Notes: generated by a model from the letters alone, not told the origin. A DNA stretch of 55,599 nucleotides from Rhodoplanes serenus (GCA_945893145.1 CAMDDZ010000033.1:1-55599), one strand, 5' to 3'; positions 1 through 9,139 are shown, counted from the first letter of the stretch. A program made the numbers and translations.

Positions 1-1
1 C

Positions 2-73
2 GCAGAACGCAAACGCATCAAACATGCAACTATCGCAAACCGCCGCTTGCAGCACCGACTGCAGGCCGCCTAA
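2..73 (+). CDS. Possible 3' end of a truncated CDS
   Basis: From base 2 a frame stays open for 23 codons and ends in TAA at 71-73. It encodes a basic, alanine-rich tail (ending RLQHRLQAA). Position at the window edge suggests the end of a gene that starts outside. The fragment is too short to assign a family, and it could be chance. Confidence 0.3.
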   Translation, partial: AERKRIKHATIANRRLQHRLQAA

Positions 74-332
74 ACTCTAACCCTGATGAGCCAGAGCCTC
101 TCTTCTCGAAACGCCTGATCAGTCTCAAATTGCCTGACGACGGACAATCACGGCCATTAGGGGTCACTTCTGCTTTACCCCTAAGAGCAGGCATTCAACA
201 TTGGCTCGTCCATATCGGCCAAGTGACACGACCAGACTCATGCACCGCAGCAAATTGTGTCGTTCTACATAACTCCGCCGTTTCGATCTTGTGATATGCC
301 CGACTTCACCCCGCAGCCGTAAAAGGTCGCCA
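74..332. other. Intergenic stretch with a degenerate repeat
   Basis: No convincing gene. Around 166-195 there is a degenerate inverted repeat (TCTGCTTTACCCC followed by AAGAGCAGG) that resembles the perfect hairpin at 1009-1035, so both look like copies of one short intergenic repeat. The rest probably carries the promoter of the secreted protein starting at 333. Confidence 0.4.
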
Positions 333-791
333 ATGTTTACCAGAAGCCTTGCTCCAATCTTAGCGATTGCCGTTGTCGCGCTGTTGCTGATGGCTGGCAA
401 AACCGATGCCGTGGCCCTCAACTTGTGCAACAGGCACCAGGTGACGTTCATGCCGTTGGCGGCCGAACTCACCAAAGTTTATCGCTGCACCCAAGCGGTT
501 TGCGTTGGCGGTATTGTCCACACCGAAGTGAAACAGATTGCCGCATATGGACAAATCAACCAGTGGCTCGTGTCGACTTCCAGTCCGACGACGTCGTATT
601 CGGTCTCGCAACAAAACGCGATCATTCTAAATGCGAAGACGCTGGCAAACGCCAATAGGCCGGCGGGCAAGATCGTCTCCGGAATCCAGTTTTTTCGGGA
701 CTTGATCGTATCGAACTCCGCGGGTGCACATTTTGTCGGCGCCAATATTACCTATTCGCAATGCATCAAAGGGCCGCCACCCGCGTCTTAG
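333..791 (+). CDS. Small secreted protein, function unknown
   Basis: A 152-residue protein. The ATG at 333 is preferred over an in-frame ATG at 291 because it gives a clean signal peptide: MFTRSLAP, a hydrophobic core to about residue 20, and probable cleavage after KTDA. The mature part has four cysteines (LCNR, RCTQ, VCVGG, QCIKG) that could form disulfides, which fits a periplasmic or secreted protein. It has no domain I recognise. It stands alone with about 470 bases free downstream. The function is unknown. Confidence 0.6.
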   Translation: MFTRSLAPILAIAVVALLLMAGKTDAVALNLCNRHQVTFMPLAAELTKVYRCTQAVCVGGIVHTEVKQIAAYGQINQWLVSTSSPTTSYSVSQQNAIILNAKTLANANRPAGKIVSGIQFFRDLIVSNSAGAHFVGANITYSQCIKGPPPAS

Positions 792-1266
792 CGGGGCGCC
801 TGCGCCAGCCGCTTGCCGGCACGGCACCAAATGCCGGCTAGTAAAAGTTCTTGATGGGCGTCAACTCTCATACTTGACGCGGAGGGGCGGTTGGCCGACC
901 ACGCGGAGGTCCGAACGAGTGATCATGTCGGATGCCGCGCTGCGTCGAAGGCTTGCAGCAAACTGGCGCTATGGGTCAAAAGCGGAAAGGCTCAACGCGA
1001 GCAAATGTTGTCTGCTCTTGCCCCAAGAGCAGACATGGGGCGGAGGCGCTGGCACTTCCGCTAAGGGCCAGACTCCGACGTTCGATCGTGTGCAGAGACC
1101 AGATGGCGCCGGCTGCATCATGCCAACCGGCAATGCTTTCTGCGCATTAACGATCTTGCCTGAGCGGGCACTGCCGCGCGGTAAGCATGGCAACCGATGA
1201 GGTCACCGGCAGTCGAACGTGGCGGGCGTGCCGTGCGACCAATCCACGCCAACGCAAGGAGCAGCT
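792..1266 (+). other. Intergenic stretch with repeat-derived sequence
   Basis: Frames here are open but biased and show no family resemblance. The stretch holds a perfect 12-bp inverted repeat at 1009-1035. Translated, the surrounding sequence (GAMGQKRK, GSTRANVVC) looks like the repeat-derived peptides often mis-annotated in Bradyrhizobium-like genomes. I see no gene before the small secreted protein at 1267. Confidence 0.45.
1009..1035. repeat. Perfect inverted repeat, 12-bp arms
   Basis: TGTCTGCTCTTG (1009-1020) and its exact complement (1024-1035) are separated by CCC. It could form a strong hairpin. A decayed copy lies at about 166-195, which marks it as a dispersed intergenic element rather than a gene-specific terminator. 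Confidence 0.7.
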
Positions 1267-1593
1267 ATGTCCCGCAAGACCGCCATGACCGTTCTCGCCG
1301 CGCTCGGCCTGACGATGCTCACGACCACGACAGCCGACGCCGCGTCCTACCCCGCCTGGGCCGCGCGTGCGGCGCGCCCTTCGATCGCGGTCATCCACCG
1401 CGTTCCCCTTCGGCCCGTGCTGTTCCGCTGTCACCACGGCCATGCCGCGCGGCCGATCCCGCACGCGATGCGCAACCCCGAGCGCCGTCACGTTGGGCAA
1501 AACGCGCCGACGCCGAGGCCGTTCGTGACCCCGGCCGGCTATTATCCATCCGGTTTGCACACGCCACGCCCGCGGCCTTGCCTCGCGGGCTAG
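1267..1593 (+). CDS. Small basic secreted protein
   Basis: A 108-residue protein starting at the ATG at 1267, preceded by a good ribosome-binding site (AAGGAG, 6 bases away). Residues 1-26 form a signal peptide (MSRKTAM, then a hydrophobic run, then TADAAS). The mature part is rich in Arg, Pro and His (VLFRCHHGHAARP) with few acidic residues. Proteins of this type are common and mostly uncharacterised in Hyphomicrobiales. The histidine cluster could bind metal or be structural. No conserved domain is recognised. Confidence 0.6.
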   Translation: MSRKTAMTVLAALGLTMLTTTTADAASYPAWAARAARPSIAVIHRVPLRPVLFRCHHGHAARPIPHAMRNPERRHVGQNAPTPRPFVTPAGYYPSGLHTPRPRPCLAG

Positions 1594-1674
1594 CGGACGC
1601 CGCGGATGGCTGAGCAGCGGACTCAAACTCGGACGTAAGTTTCCGTTCGAGATAAAAAAATCACGCGATTCGCG

Positions 1675-3123
1675 CTATCGATCGATTCGCGGCGCCTGCC
1701 AAATTTTAACAGTCGCATCGCCGCTCGCGGACGCAATCCATTTGCCGTCCGGTGAAAATCCCACGGCCCAGATCGTGCCGGTGTGTCCGGTGTAGTCCCG
1801 CACCAGAGTGGCTGTCGCGGTGTCCCAAACCCTCACGGCGCGGTCAGCGCCAGCCGAAGCAATCAGCTTGTCGTCCGGAGAAAATGCGATCGTTGTCACC
1901 TGTCCGTTTCCCGGCGTCCACCGGCGGACCACTTGCCAGCTGCTCGTATCCCAGATCGTCACATTGCCGTCCGAGTCGCCGGTCGTCGCGAGCAACGCAT
2001 CGTCGGACGAAAAAATAGCGGCCATCATCCTGTTCGTGCCGGGCAGCGTTTTCACAAGCTGACCGCTCGCGACATCCCAGACCATGACTTTTTGATCGAA
2101 GCCCGCGGAGGCAACGCGCTTTCCATCCGAGGAGAACGCAACGGAATAAACCAGGTCGCTGTGGCCGGCCAATCGGCGTCCGGGCTGGTTGCCAGCCAAA
2201 TCCCAGATGAAAATCATGTTGTCCTTTGCACCCGACACCAGCAACTTGCCGTCCCGCGAGAACGCGACCGCTCGCACCGGTCCCTCATGCCCCGAAAATG
2301 TTCTTAAAACCCGCTTCGTGACAGCGTCCCATATCTTGACGTCTCGGTTGTTCCCGGCCGCGATCCACTTGCCGTCCGGCGAGAACGGGGTTGTGTGCGA
2401 AGAAAGGCCGGAGATCGCAGATGCCTGCAACCGCCCGTCTGCGGTGGACCAAACAAATAGCGTTCCGTTGCCCTCGTTGGCGGCTATCAATTTGCCGTCG
2501 GGAGAGAAGGCAACCGAGATCGCTTGATCGCCCTGTACGGTCAACGTTCGCACAAGCGGCTGGGTTTGGTGGACGTAAAGGGTGTAGCCGCCCGCCACAG
2601 CGAAGGTGATCGCCGCCGCAGCGGCAATCGTCAGCCCCCACCAGCGACGGGCCGGTTGCTTCTTCTCCCACGATGCAGGAATAGCGGCGGCGGTGCTGGT
2701 TTGCGGTGTCGCAGGCTTATCGGTTTCCAACAGAGCGCGCACCGACACAACAAGCTTGGCAAAGTATCGATCCCGCGGCGGTGGAAAAGCATCGAGCCAA
2801 TGCGGGGAACTGATGAAGTACTCAAGTGTCCGGTTCGGTGCGACATCTTCGATGCGTAATGGAATGAGCGGCAGTCCCTTGCTGACGGCTCGTTCGACCT
2901 CCCGCTTGATCTGTGGGGAGGCATTCGCATTGCTCGAAAAAACCAGAACAAAGACTTTGGCGCTTTCGATGGCGTCGATAATCGACTCGCCGTAATCCCG
3001 GCCGGGACTAATGTCGCGCGGCGCTATCCAGCAGCGGATGTTCTCTGCTTCGAGCGCCGAACATGCGGCATCCGCCGTGAGCTTGTCGTGGCTGGAATAA
3101 CTGATGAAAACGTCGAACGGCAC
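1675..3123 (-). CDS. TIR domain, transmembrane segment and seven-repeat WD40 propeller protein
   Basis: A 482-residue protein in three parts. Residues 1-135 are a bacterial TIR domain (starts MPFDVFISYSSHDK; RCWIAPRDISPG resembles the BB-loop region; SPQIKREVERA holds candidate catalytic-helix glutamates). Residues about 160-188 are one hydrophobic membrane segment (WWGLTIAAAAAITFAVAGG). Residues about 190-480 contain seven WD40 repeats with the usual FSPDGK and VxIWD signatures, enough for one closed propeller. By topology the TIR domain should be cytoplasmic and the propeller periplasmic. TIR domains in bacteria are often NADases or signalling platforms, and WD40 propellers bind partners. 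The gene is monocistronic. A membrane sensor or defence effector is an inference; the fold calls are firm. Confidence 0.9.
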   Translation of the reverse strand: MPFDVFISYSSHDKLTADAACSALEAENIRCWIAPRDISPGRDYGESIIDAIESAKVFVLVFSSNANASPQIKREVERAVSKGLPLIPLRIEDVAPNRTLEYFISSPHWLDAFPPPRDRYFAKLVVSVRALLETDKPATPQTSTAAAIPASWEKKQPARRWWGLTIAAAAAITFAVAGGYTLYVHQTQPLVRTLTVQGDQAISVAFSPDGKLIAANEGNGTLFVWSTADGRLQASAISGLSSHTTPFSPDGKWIAAGNNRDVKIWDAVTKRVLRTFSGHEGPVRAVAFSRDGKLLVSGAKDNMIFIWDLAGNQPGRRLAGHSDLVYSVAFSSDGKRVASAGFDQKVMVWDVASGQLVKTLPGTNRMMAAIFSSDDALLATTGDSDGNVTIWDTSSWQVVRRWTPGNGQVTTIAFSPDDKLIASAGADRAVRVWDTATATLVRDYTGHTGTIWAVGFSPDGKWIASASGDATVKIWQAPRIDR

Positions 3124-3174
3124 GCGCGCCCCTCTGGATTCAGACGAACGGAGAGACCAAACCGATCCGCTTTC

Positions 3175-4149
3175 TCACTTCTGCTTCAGCCCGAGCCGCA
3201 GCACCAACGCCTCGACCTTCTCCTGCTCGGCGATCATCATGTCGCGCATCTGCGCGGGCGTCGTGGTGCGCACCACCATGCCAGTGGCGTTGAGCTTGCG
3301 CATCACTTCGGAATCGTTGCCGGCCTTGACGAACTCGTCGCGGATGCGCTGCACGATCGCCGGCGGCGTGCCGGCCGGAGCGATAACGCCGAACCACATC
3401 GCCGGCATCTCTTTGACGAGGCCCGCCTCCTTCAGCGTCGGCAGGTTGGGGAATTCGCTCCAGCGGCTGTCGGCCGCAACGGCAAGCGCGCGCGCCTTCT
3501 TCTCGATCAGGAACGGCTGACCGAGCCCATACGTCGGGAACGCGAAGTCGATCCGGCCGCCGGCGAGATCGGTCATGATCGTGGTCGAGCCGCGATACTG
3601 CACCGGCTGCACCGTCACGCCGGTCGCCTCGTTGATCAGCGCGCCGAACAGATGTGGCGGCGAGCCGGGCCCCGGCGCGCCGACCGTGAGGCCGTTCGGC
3701 TTGCTCTTCCCGTAGGCGATGAACTCGGCGACGCTCTGCGGCGGGCTGTCGGCCGGCACCGTGAGCATGCTGATCATCTCGAAGAAGGTCGTGACCGGCG
3801 CAAAGCCTTTCACCGGCTCGTAGGTCGCCGCCTGTGTCGCCGGCACGTAGGCGTGCTGCAGTCCGGAGATCACCAACAGCGTGTAGCCGTCCGGCGCCGC
3901 GTTCTGCACGTAGGATGCCGCAACCGCGCCGCCCGCGCCGGTGCGGTTGTCGACCACCACGCGCTGGCCGAGGCTGCGCGACATCGCCTCGGCGAAGATG
4001 CGCGCGTTGATGTCGGTGCCACCGCCAGCGCCGAGGCCAACCACCAGCGTGATCGGCCGCTGCGGGAAGTCCTGGGCGGCGGCCGGTGAAATAAAAGCCG
4101 TGAAGGCGAAAAGCATTCCGACCAGAAACGCGTGCGCAGCCGAGAGCAC
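3175..4149 (-). CDS. Bug-type tripartite tricarboxylate transporter substrate-binding protein
   Basis: A periplasmic solute-binding protein of the Bug/TctC family. The mature part begins QDFPQRPITLVVGLGAGGGT, followed by VVDNRTGAGGAVAA, DGYTLL, VQYRGS and the C-terminal APAGTPPAIVQRI, all typical. It is about 300 residues long, the normal size. I place the start at the GTG at 4149, which opens a full signal peptide (VLSAAHAFLVGMLFAF to PAAAQ). An ATG at 4116 is also possible. An in-frame ATG at 4347, 8 bases after the dienelactone hydrolase stop, may be the ancestral start, because the frame is open through the palindromic repeat at 4158-4281. Ligands of this family are carboxylates. The gene is probably co-transcribed with the hydrolase upstream. 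Confidence 0.88.
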   Translation of the reverse strand: MLSAAHAFLVGMLFAFTAFISPAAAQDFPQRPITLVVGLGAGGGTDINARIFAEAMSRSLGQRVVVDNRTGAGGAVAASYVQNAAPDGYTLLVISGLQHAYVPATQAATYEPVKGFAPVTTFFEMISMLTVPADSPPQSVAEFIAYGKSKPNGLTVGAPGPGSPPHLFGALINEATGVTVQPVQYRGSTTIMTDLAGGRIDFAFPTYGLGQPFLIEKKARALAVAADSRWSEFPNLPTLKEAGLVKEMPAMWFGVIAPAGTPPAIVQRIRDEFVKAGNDSEVMRKLNATGMVVRTTTPAQMRDMMIAEQEKVEALVLRLGLKQK

Positions 4150-4157
4150 AGCGCGCT

Positions 4158-4281
4158 CCCTCTCCCCGCGTGCGGGGAGAGGGTTGGGGTGAGGGGGCGC
4201 TTCCACATGCTCAGACTCGCGGATACGCCCCCTCACCCGGATTGCTTCGCAATCCGACCTCTCCCCGCACGCGGGGAGAGG
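4158..4281. repeat. Composite palindromic repeat (two hairpin arms in opposite orientation)
   Basis: Two palindromes, at 4158-4183 and 4258-4281 (CCTCTCCCCGC paired with GCGGGGAGAGG), face each other and are joined by TTGGGGTGAGG and CCCTCACCCGG modules. The same family is at 7036-7163 and 55523-55599. On the minus strand it is open in the frame of the Bug gene and would encode a peptide containing PHPNPLPARGERE. Confidence 0.8.
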
Positions 4282-4355
4282 TGAAGGACTCGCGGCTCCC
4301 ATTGCATCCTCGAATTTTCGCGAGAGAATATGGCGCTTCTTGATCATCGAATACC

Positions 4356-5090
4356 TCATGCCGCCTTGGAGTGCGTCGGACCAAGATATTTTCGGAAATG
4401 CGCAAAGGTGCGCGTGTCCGCGACCTTCGTGGTCTCCGCATTGTAAGTGTCGGGCCGCCGGTGATTGGCAAAGGCGTGCACCATCTTGGGATAGACGAAG
4501 GGCTGGATGTTCGGATTGCCCTTGATGGCTGGCAGGATCTGGCCCTGCAACAATTCCGGCGGTGTGGTGTGATCGAGCTCGCCGAAATGCAGGATCAACG
4601 GCTTGCTGACGCCCTGCCCTTCCTTGGTGAACAGGTGGATGCGGGTGCCGTAATAGCCGACTGCCGCGTCGGCGTCGGTGCGCGACGCGGCCAGATAGGC
4701 CATGGTGCCGCCGAGGCAGAAGCCGACCACGCCGACCTTGCCGTTGCACTCCTGTCGCGCGCGTAAGGATGAAATGCAGGCCTGCATGTCCTTGACGCCG
4801 GTGTCGTAGTCGAACGCCTTGTGCAGCGCCCGGCCCTTGGCATGGCCCTCGTCGCCGTAGTCGAGATCGACGTCGCGCTCCATGCGCGAAAAGATATCGA
4901 CGGCGAGCACCGCGAAGCCCTCGGCCGCATAGCGCGCCGCCATCTCGCGCAGCGGGAGATTGATGCCGAAGATTTCCGGGATCATCACCAGCCCAGGTGC
5001 GGGCGAGGACGGCGGGCGGTGGAGGAAGGCGCCGATCTGATGACCGTCGAACGATTCGACCTGCATCGCCTGACGCACGACTTTGATCAT
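4356..5090 (-). CDS. Dienelactone hydrolase family protein
   Basis: A 244-residue alpha/beta hydrolase of the dienelactone hydrolase family. The nucleophile cysteine is in GFCLGG (VGVVGFCLGGTMAYL), the acid is probably in HFGELDHTTP, and the histidine is in YPKMVHAFANH. EIFGIN near residue 40 is the typical early loop. These enzymes open dienelactones to maleylacetate in chloroaromatic breakdown, but many homologues act on other esters. The ATG at 5090 gives the usual length. The Bug binding-protein gene follows closely on the same strand, which suggests uptake and hydrolysis of a related carboxylate or ester. Confidence 0.9.
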   Translation of the reverse strand: MIKVVRQAMQVESFDGHQIGAFLHRPPSSPAPGLVMIPEIFGINLPLREMAARYAAEGFAVLAVDIFSRMERDVDLDYGDEGHAKGRALHKAFDYDTGVKDMQACISSLRARQECNGKVGVVGFCLGGTMAYLAASRTDADAAVGYYGTRIHLFTKEGQGVSKPLILHFGELDHTTPPELLQGQILPAIKGNPNIQPFVYPKMVHAFANHRRPDTYNAETTKVADTRTFAHFRKYLGPTHSKAA

Positions 5091-5267
5091 GCTTTTCCTC
5101 TGTTGTCCCGTCGCATGCCGCACCGGGGCGCAGGCTAACGGCTTGGCCGAATGGGGACAATCGGGCCGGACGCATGGCCCCATGCGCATGACAGCTGCGC
5201 CATAGGTCCATTGCCCGAACCCCCTCTCCGGGCGCAAAATGCGGCAACGAGTCCAGGGAGCGACCCC

Positions 5268-7010
5268 ATGCACGACATCGTCATTCGCGGCGGCACCATT
5301 GTCGATGGCACCGGCAAGGCGCCCTACACCGGCGATGTGGCGATCTCGAGCGGCCAGATCGCCGCGGTCGGCGGCAAGCAGGGCCCGGCCAAGCGCGACA
5401 TCAAGGCGGATGGCCGCCTGGTCACGCCCGGCTGGGTCGACGTGCACACGCACTACGACGGCCAGGCAATGTGGGACCCGCTGCTCTCGCCGTCGTGCTG
5501 GCATGGCGTCACCACCGCAATGTTCGGCAATTGCGGCGTCGGCTTCGCACCGGTGAAGAAGCACCATCGCCAGGCGCTGATGGATCTGATGGAGGGCGTC
5601 GAGGAAATCCCCAATCCGGTGCTGGCCGCCGGCCTGACCTGGGAGTGGGAGAGCTTCGGCGATTACATGAACGAGCTTGATCGCCGCGAGCGCGCCATCG
5701 ACATCTGCGCGCAGATCGCGCACCTGCCGCTGCGCGTCTATGTGATGGGCGACCGCGCGGTGCGCCGCGAGGCTGCGACCCCGGACGACATCGCCGAGAT
5801 GCGGAAGCTGACGGTCCAGGCGCTGCGCGACGGCGCGTTCGGCTTCACCACCTCACGAACCGATTCGCACAAGACGCCGGACGGCGAGCTGGTGCCGTCG
5901 CGCGATGCCGACGACCATGAGCTGCTCGGCATCGGCGCCGCGATGGGCATTACCGGCACCGGCGCGTTCGGCATGAACAGCGATTTCGACGACGAGGAAT
6001 ACGAGCTGCGCTGGATGCGGAAGTTCGCCAAGGAAACCGGCCGCCCGGTCTGGTTCCTGCTGACCGACCGCTACTCGGACCCGGAGCGCTGGCGGCGGCT
6101 GATGAAGGCCGTGCACGCGGCGCGCGCCGAAGGGCTGCAGCTCTCCGCGCAGATGGCGGGCCGGCCGATCGGCGTCATGATGGGCATCGGCACCGCGCTC
6201 AATCCATTCACGGTGCGGCCGACCTACAAGGCGATCGAGCACCTGCCGATCGAGGAGCAACGCCGGCTGCTGCGCGATCCGCAGATGCGGGCGAAGATTT
6301 TGGCGGACATTCCGTCGGAGGCCGAGATCGCCAAGCTCGCGCAGTTCCGCCAGGTGGTCACCAAGCGGTTCGACAAGTTCTTCGTCATGGGCAACCCGCC
6401 GGATTACGAACCCGGCCCGGAGAAGAGCGTCGCCGCGATCGCGCAGCGCGAGGGCCGCACGCCCGAAGAGGTGGCCTACGACTACATGCTCGAGGACGGC
6501 CAGTATCTTTACTTCCCGGTGGTCAACTACGTCACCGGCGACCACGGGCCGATCCTGGAAATGCTCAACGATCCGGCCTGCCTGCTCGGCCTCTCCGACG
6601 GCGGCGCGCATTGCACCTCGATCGTCGACGCCGGCGTGCCGACCTTCATGCTGACGCATTGGGCGCGCGATCGCGTGCGCGGGCCCAAAGTGCCGCTCGA
6701 ACTGCTGGTGAAACGGCAGACCAGCGAAACCGCCGATTTCTTCGGCTTGCATGATCGCGGCCGGCTTGCGCCGGGGCTGCGTGCCGACGTCAACGTGATC
6801 GACTTCGACGGCTTGCAGGTGAAGAAGCCCGAGATCGTCCATGACATGCCGGCCAACGGGCGGCGCTTCATCCAGCGCGTCAACGGCTACGAGGCCACCA
6901 TCGTGGCGGGCCAGCCGGTGTTCGAACGCGGCGAGCACACCGGCGCCCTGCCGGGCAAGCTGGTGCGCTCGGGCCAGATTGGCGCGTCGGCGCGGGAAGC
7001 GGCGGAGTAG
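5268..7010 (+). CDS. N-acyl-D-amino-acid deacylase / D-aminoacylase family amidohydrolase
   Basis: A 580-residue metal-dependent amidohydrolase. It opens with the small beta-sandwich ([13 protein letters not shown]), then has the metal-binding motif [10 protein letters not shown] and the segment [11 protein letters not shown], which is diagnostic of D-aminoacylases. The C-terminal part has LSDGGAHC, with the aspartate and histidine expected near the metals, and [16 protein letters not shown]. The ATG at 5268, just after GGGAG, is used instead of an upstream in-frame ATG because homologues begin at this point. The probable role is hydrolysis of N-acyl-D-amino acids or related amides in the cytoplasm. 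It is divergent from the dienelactone hydrolase gene. Confidence 0.92.
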   Translation: MHDIVIRGGTIVDGTGKAPYTGDVAISSGQIAAVGGKQGPAKRDIKADGRLVTPGWVDVHTHYDGQAMWDPLLSPSCWHGVTTAMFGNCGVGFAPVKKHHRQALMDLMEGVEEIPNPVLAAGLTWEWESFGDYMNELDRRERAIDICAQIAHLPLRVYVMGDRAVRREAATPDDIAEMRKLTVQALRDGAFGFTTSRTDSHKTPDGELVPSRDADDHELLGIGAAMGITGTGAFGMNSDFDDEEYELRWMRKFAKETGRPVWFLLTDRYSDPERWRRLMKAVHAARAEGLQLSAQMAGRPIGVMMGIGTALNPFTVRPTYKAIEHLPIEEQRRLLRDPQMRAKILADIPSEAEIAKLAQFRQVVTKRFDKFFVMGNPPDYEPGPEKSVAAIAQREGRTPEEVAYDYMLEDGQYLYFPVVNYVTGDHGPILEMLNDPACLLGLSDGGAHCTSIVDAGVPTFMLTHWARDRVRGPKVPLELLVKRQTSETADFFGLHDRGRLAPGLRADVNVIDFDGLQVKKPEIVHDMPANGRRFIQRVNGYEATIVAGQPVFERGEHTGALPGKLVRSGQIGASAREAAE

Positions 7011-7035
7011 TCTCATCTCCGGAACACGCTCTTCA

Positions 7036-7163
7036 CCTCTCCCATAGGGAGAGGTCGGATTGCCAGAAGCGCGTTTACGCGCTGTGGCAATCCGGGTGAG
7101 GGGTTGCAAACGATCGAAAGTCCGATCCCCCTCACCCCGACCCTCTCCCCAGCGGGGAGAGGG
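7036..7163. repeat. Composite palindromic repeat
   Basis: Outer hairpins CCTCTCCCATAGGGAGAGG (7036-7054) and CCCTCTCCCC with its complement (7141-7163) flank an inner palindromic module around AAGCGCGTTTACGCGC. It lies between the deacylase and NudC genes and may act as a transcript-end structure. It belongs to the same family as the element at 4158-4281. Confidence 0.75.
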
Positions 7164-7258
7164 AGCCTGCTCCCCGCATGGCAAACGCTTAACTCCCAAC
7201 AGGCTTGGCTTGAAACAGGCTTGGCTTGACCAGTTGACCGCCCTCCCCGCCCGCTTCA

Positions 7259-8221
7259 ATGTCCGGCCGCATGCCCAACCGCTACGAACTCGGTCCCAAA
7301 CCGCACCTCGGCTACACCGAGAGCCGCATTGATCGCGTCGCCGAAAAACGCAACAGCGCGGACTGGCTCGCCACACAGCTCGCCGATGCGCGCGCACGCA
7401 CCTATGTGATCGGCGGCGAGCTGATCGTGATGAAAAACGGCGGCGAGCTGCATGATCCCGCCTTCACGCCCGCGGAAGCGCGCGCGCTCGCAGCCGCCAA
7501 CGAGACGGTGTTTCTCGGGCTCTACGATGGCGCCGCGCGCTTCGGCTTGGGCATCGCACCGGCCGCCGCCGAAGCGCTGAAGACGCGCAACGATCTTTTC
7601 GTCATCGACCTGCGCAGCATCGCGGTTCGCGGGCTCGCCGACGCCAATCATCTGCCGCCGCTCGCGGAAGCCAAGGCGCTGCTGCACTGGCACGCGCGCC
7701 ATCGCTTCTGCGCGAACTGCGGCGCGCCGACCGGCGTGATGCAGGGCGGCTGGAAACGCGATTGTCCGGCCTGCAAGACCGAGCATTTCCCGCGCACCGA
7801 TCCGGTGTCGATCATGCTCGCGGTGCAGGGCGACCGCTGCGTGCTCGGCCGCTCCGGCCGCTTCGCCGCCACCATGTGGTCGTGCCTCGCGGGCTTCATC
7901 GAGCCCGGCGAAGCGATCGAGGACGCGGTGCGCCGCGAAATCCTCGAGGAGGCTGGCATCAAAATCGGCCGCGTCACCTATATGGCGTCGCAGCCCTGGC
8001 CGTTCCCGACCTCGCTGATGATCGGCTGCCACGCCGAGGCGCTGACCAGCGAGATCGTCATGGACAAGGAAGAGCTGGTCGATTGCCGCTGGTTCTCCAA
8101 GGACGAGTGCGCCGCCATGCTGATGCGCACGCACCCGGACGGGCTCACCTGCCCGCCGCCGGTCGCCATCGCCCACCACATCATCCGCGCCTGGGTGGAG
8201 AGCGATCGTGCCTTCTTCTGA
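7259..8221 (+). CDS. nudC: NADH pyrophosphatase NudC (Nudix hydrolase)
   Basis: A 320-residue protein with the full NudC plan. An N-terminal domain is followed by a four-cysteine zinc ribbon (FCANCGAPTG, then CPACK) at about residues 151-175. Next comes the Nudix box (GFIEPGEAIEDAV, REILEEAGI) at about 215-240, and then SQPWPFPTSLM, the signature that separates NudC from other Nudix enzymes. It hydrolyses NADH/NAD to NMN and AMP and can remove NAD caps from RNA. An in-frame ATG at 7271 is an alternative start. The next gene begins 14 bases before this one ends, so they are translationally coupled. Confidence 0.95.
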   Translation: MSGRMPNRYELGPKPHLGYTESRIDRVAEKRNSADWLATQLADARARTYVIGGELIVMKNGGELHDPAFTPAEARALAAANETVFLGLYDGAARFGLGIAPAAAEALKTRNDLFVIDLRSIAVRGLADANHLPPLAEAKALLHWHARHRFCANCGAPTGVMQGGWKRDCPACKTEHFPRTDPVSIMLAVQGDRCVLGRSGRFAATMWSCLAGFIEPGEAIEDAVRREILEEAGIKIGRVTYMASQPWPFPTSLMIGCHAEALTSEIVMDKEELVDCRWFSKDECAAMLMRTHPDGLTCPPPVAIAHHIIRAWVESDRAFF

Positions 8222-9122
8222 GGCGCCCACGGTGCTGTGCACCGGCATCGCAGTGCAGGACATCGTGTTCCGGGTCCAGGACTTTCCCGCGCCCGGCGGC
8301 AAGTGCATGACGCATGAGTTCATGACCGTGCTCGGCGGCTGCGCCGTTAATGCCGCGGTCGCGGTGGCGCGGCTGGGCGGTCGCGCCCGTTACGCAGGTC
8401 CCCTGGGCGGCAGCAACGACAACGTCAGCAACCAGCTCATCGCCGGCATGGTGGCCGAGGGGATCGACATCAGCAGCGTGGTGCGGGTCGAGGGCGCGAC
8501 GGCGCCGGTGTCGGGCATCATGGTGGACGCTTCAGGCGAACGGATGATCGTCACGCACCGCGACAAACGGATCGAGAGCGCGCGCATCGCCGATCCGGAC
8601 GCACTGGTGAAGGACATCACGCTCCTGCTCGCCGATAACCGCTTCCCGGATTTCGTGCGGCCGATCTGCGAGGCGGCCAAGCGGCGCGGCATCCCGATCG
8701 TGCTCGACGCCGACCGGCCGACCGTGGAGGACGATCCACTGTTCGGCATTCCGACCCACGTGATCTTTTCCTCGGAATGCCTGCGCGCCACCACCGGGCT
8801 CGACGATCTCGGCGCAGCGTTGCAACGCTTCACCGGACGCACCAAAGCGTTTCTCGCAGTCAGCGATGGGCCCAACGAGGTGCGCTACATCGCGGACGGC
8901 GCGTTGCGCACCATGCCGGTGTTCCGGGTCAAGGCGGTCGACACGCTGGCGGCGGGCGATGTGTTCCACGCCGGCTTCGCGCTGGGCTTGGCCGAGGGCC
9001 GCGACGAGCCGGCGGCGCTGCGCTTCGGCTCGGCCGCGGCCGGGCTCAAATGCACCCGCTTCGGCGGCAGCATGGGCGCACCCAACCGATTGGAAGTAGA
9101 AGAGTTTTTGCGCCGCGCTTGA
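8208..9122 (+). CDS. PfkB family sugar kinase
   Basis: A 304-residue ribokinase-like protein with a GTG start inside the end of nudC. The N-terminal GG motif is in VLGGCAVNAAVAVARLGG, and the C-terminal anion-hole motif is DTLAAGDVFHAGFA, where the family has DTxGAGD and the aspartate is the catalytic base. Length and order are normal for PfkB kinases, which phosphorylate sugars, nucleosides or related polyols. The substrate cannot be read from the sequence. Coupling to nudC hints at nucleotide or nucleoside salvage, but that is inference. Confidence 0.88.
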   Translation: MPSSEAPTVLCTGIAVQDIVFRVQDFPAPGGKCMTHEFMTVLGGCAVNAAVAVARLGGRARYAGPLGGSNDNVSNQLIAGMVAEGIDISSVVRVEGATAPVSGIMVDASGERMIVTHRDKRIESARIADPDALVKDITLLLADNRFPDFVRPICEAAKRRGIPIVLDADRPTVEDDPLFGIPTHVIFSSECLRATTGLDDLGAALQRFTGRTKAFLAVSDGPNEVRYIADGALRTMPVFRVKAVDTLAAGDVFHAGFALGLAEGRDEPAALRFGSAAAGLKCTRFGGSMGAPNRLEVEEFLRRA

Positions 9123-9124
9123 TT

Positions 9125-9139
9125 TAGAATATTATTCCT
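9125..9139. promoter_or_regulatory. Candidate Lrp/AsnC operator
   Basis: TAGAATATTATTCCT matches the E. coli Lrp consensus YAGHAWATTWTDCTR at 13 of 15 positions and lies 43 bases before the start of the Lrp/AsnC gene. It sits in the most AT-rich patch nearby, so it probably overlaps the promoter and mediates autoregulation. Confidence 0.5.

Noticed and set aside
724..1200. A 158-codon open frame on the plus strand
   Set aside because: It overlaps the end of the secreted protein gene in another frame and crosses an inverted repeat; the peptide resembles repeat-derived mis-annotations.
1267..1593. Antimicrobial peptide or bacteriocin precursor
   Set aside because: It is small, basic and secreted, but there is no leader motif, modification enzyme or immunity gene nearby.
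4348..5247. A frame that joins the Bug protein to sequence up to 5247
   Set aside because: It lies in an alternate frame of the dienelactone hydrolase gene, which has its own clear motifs and start at 5090.
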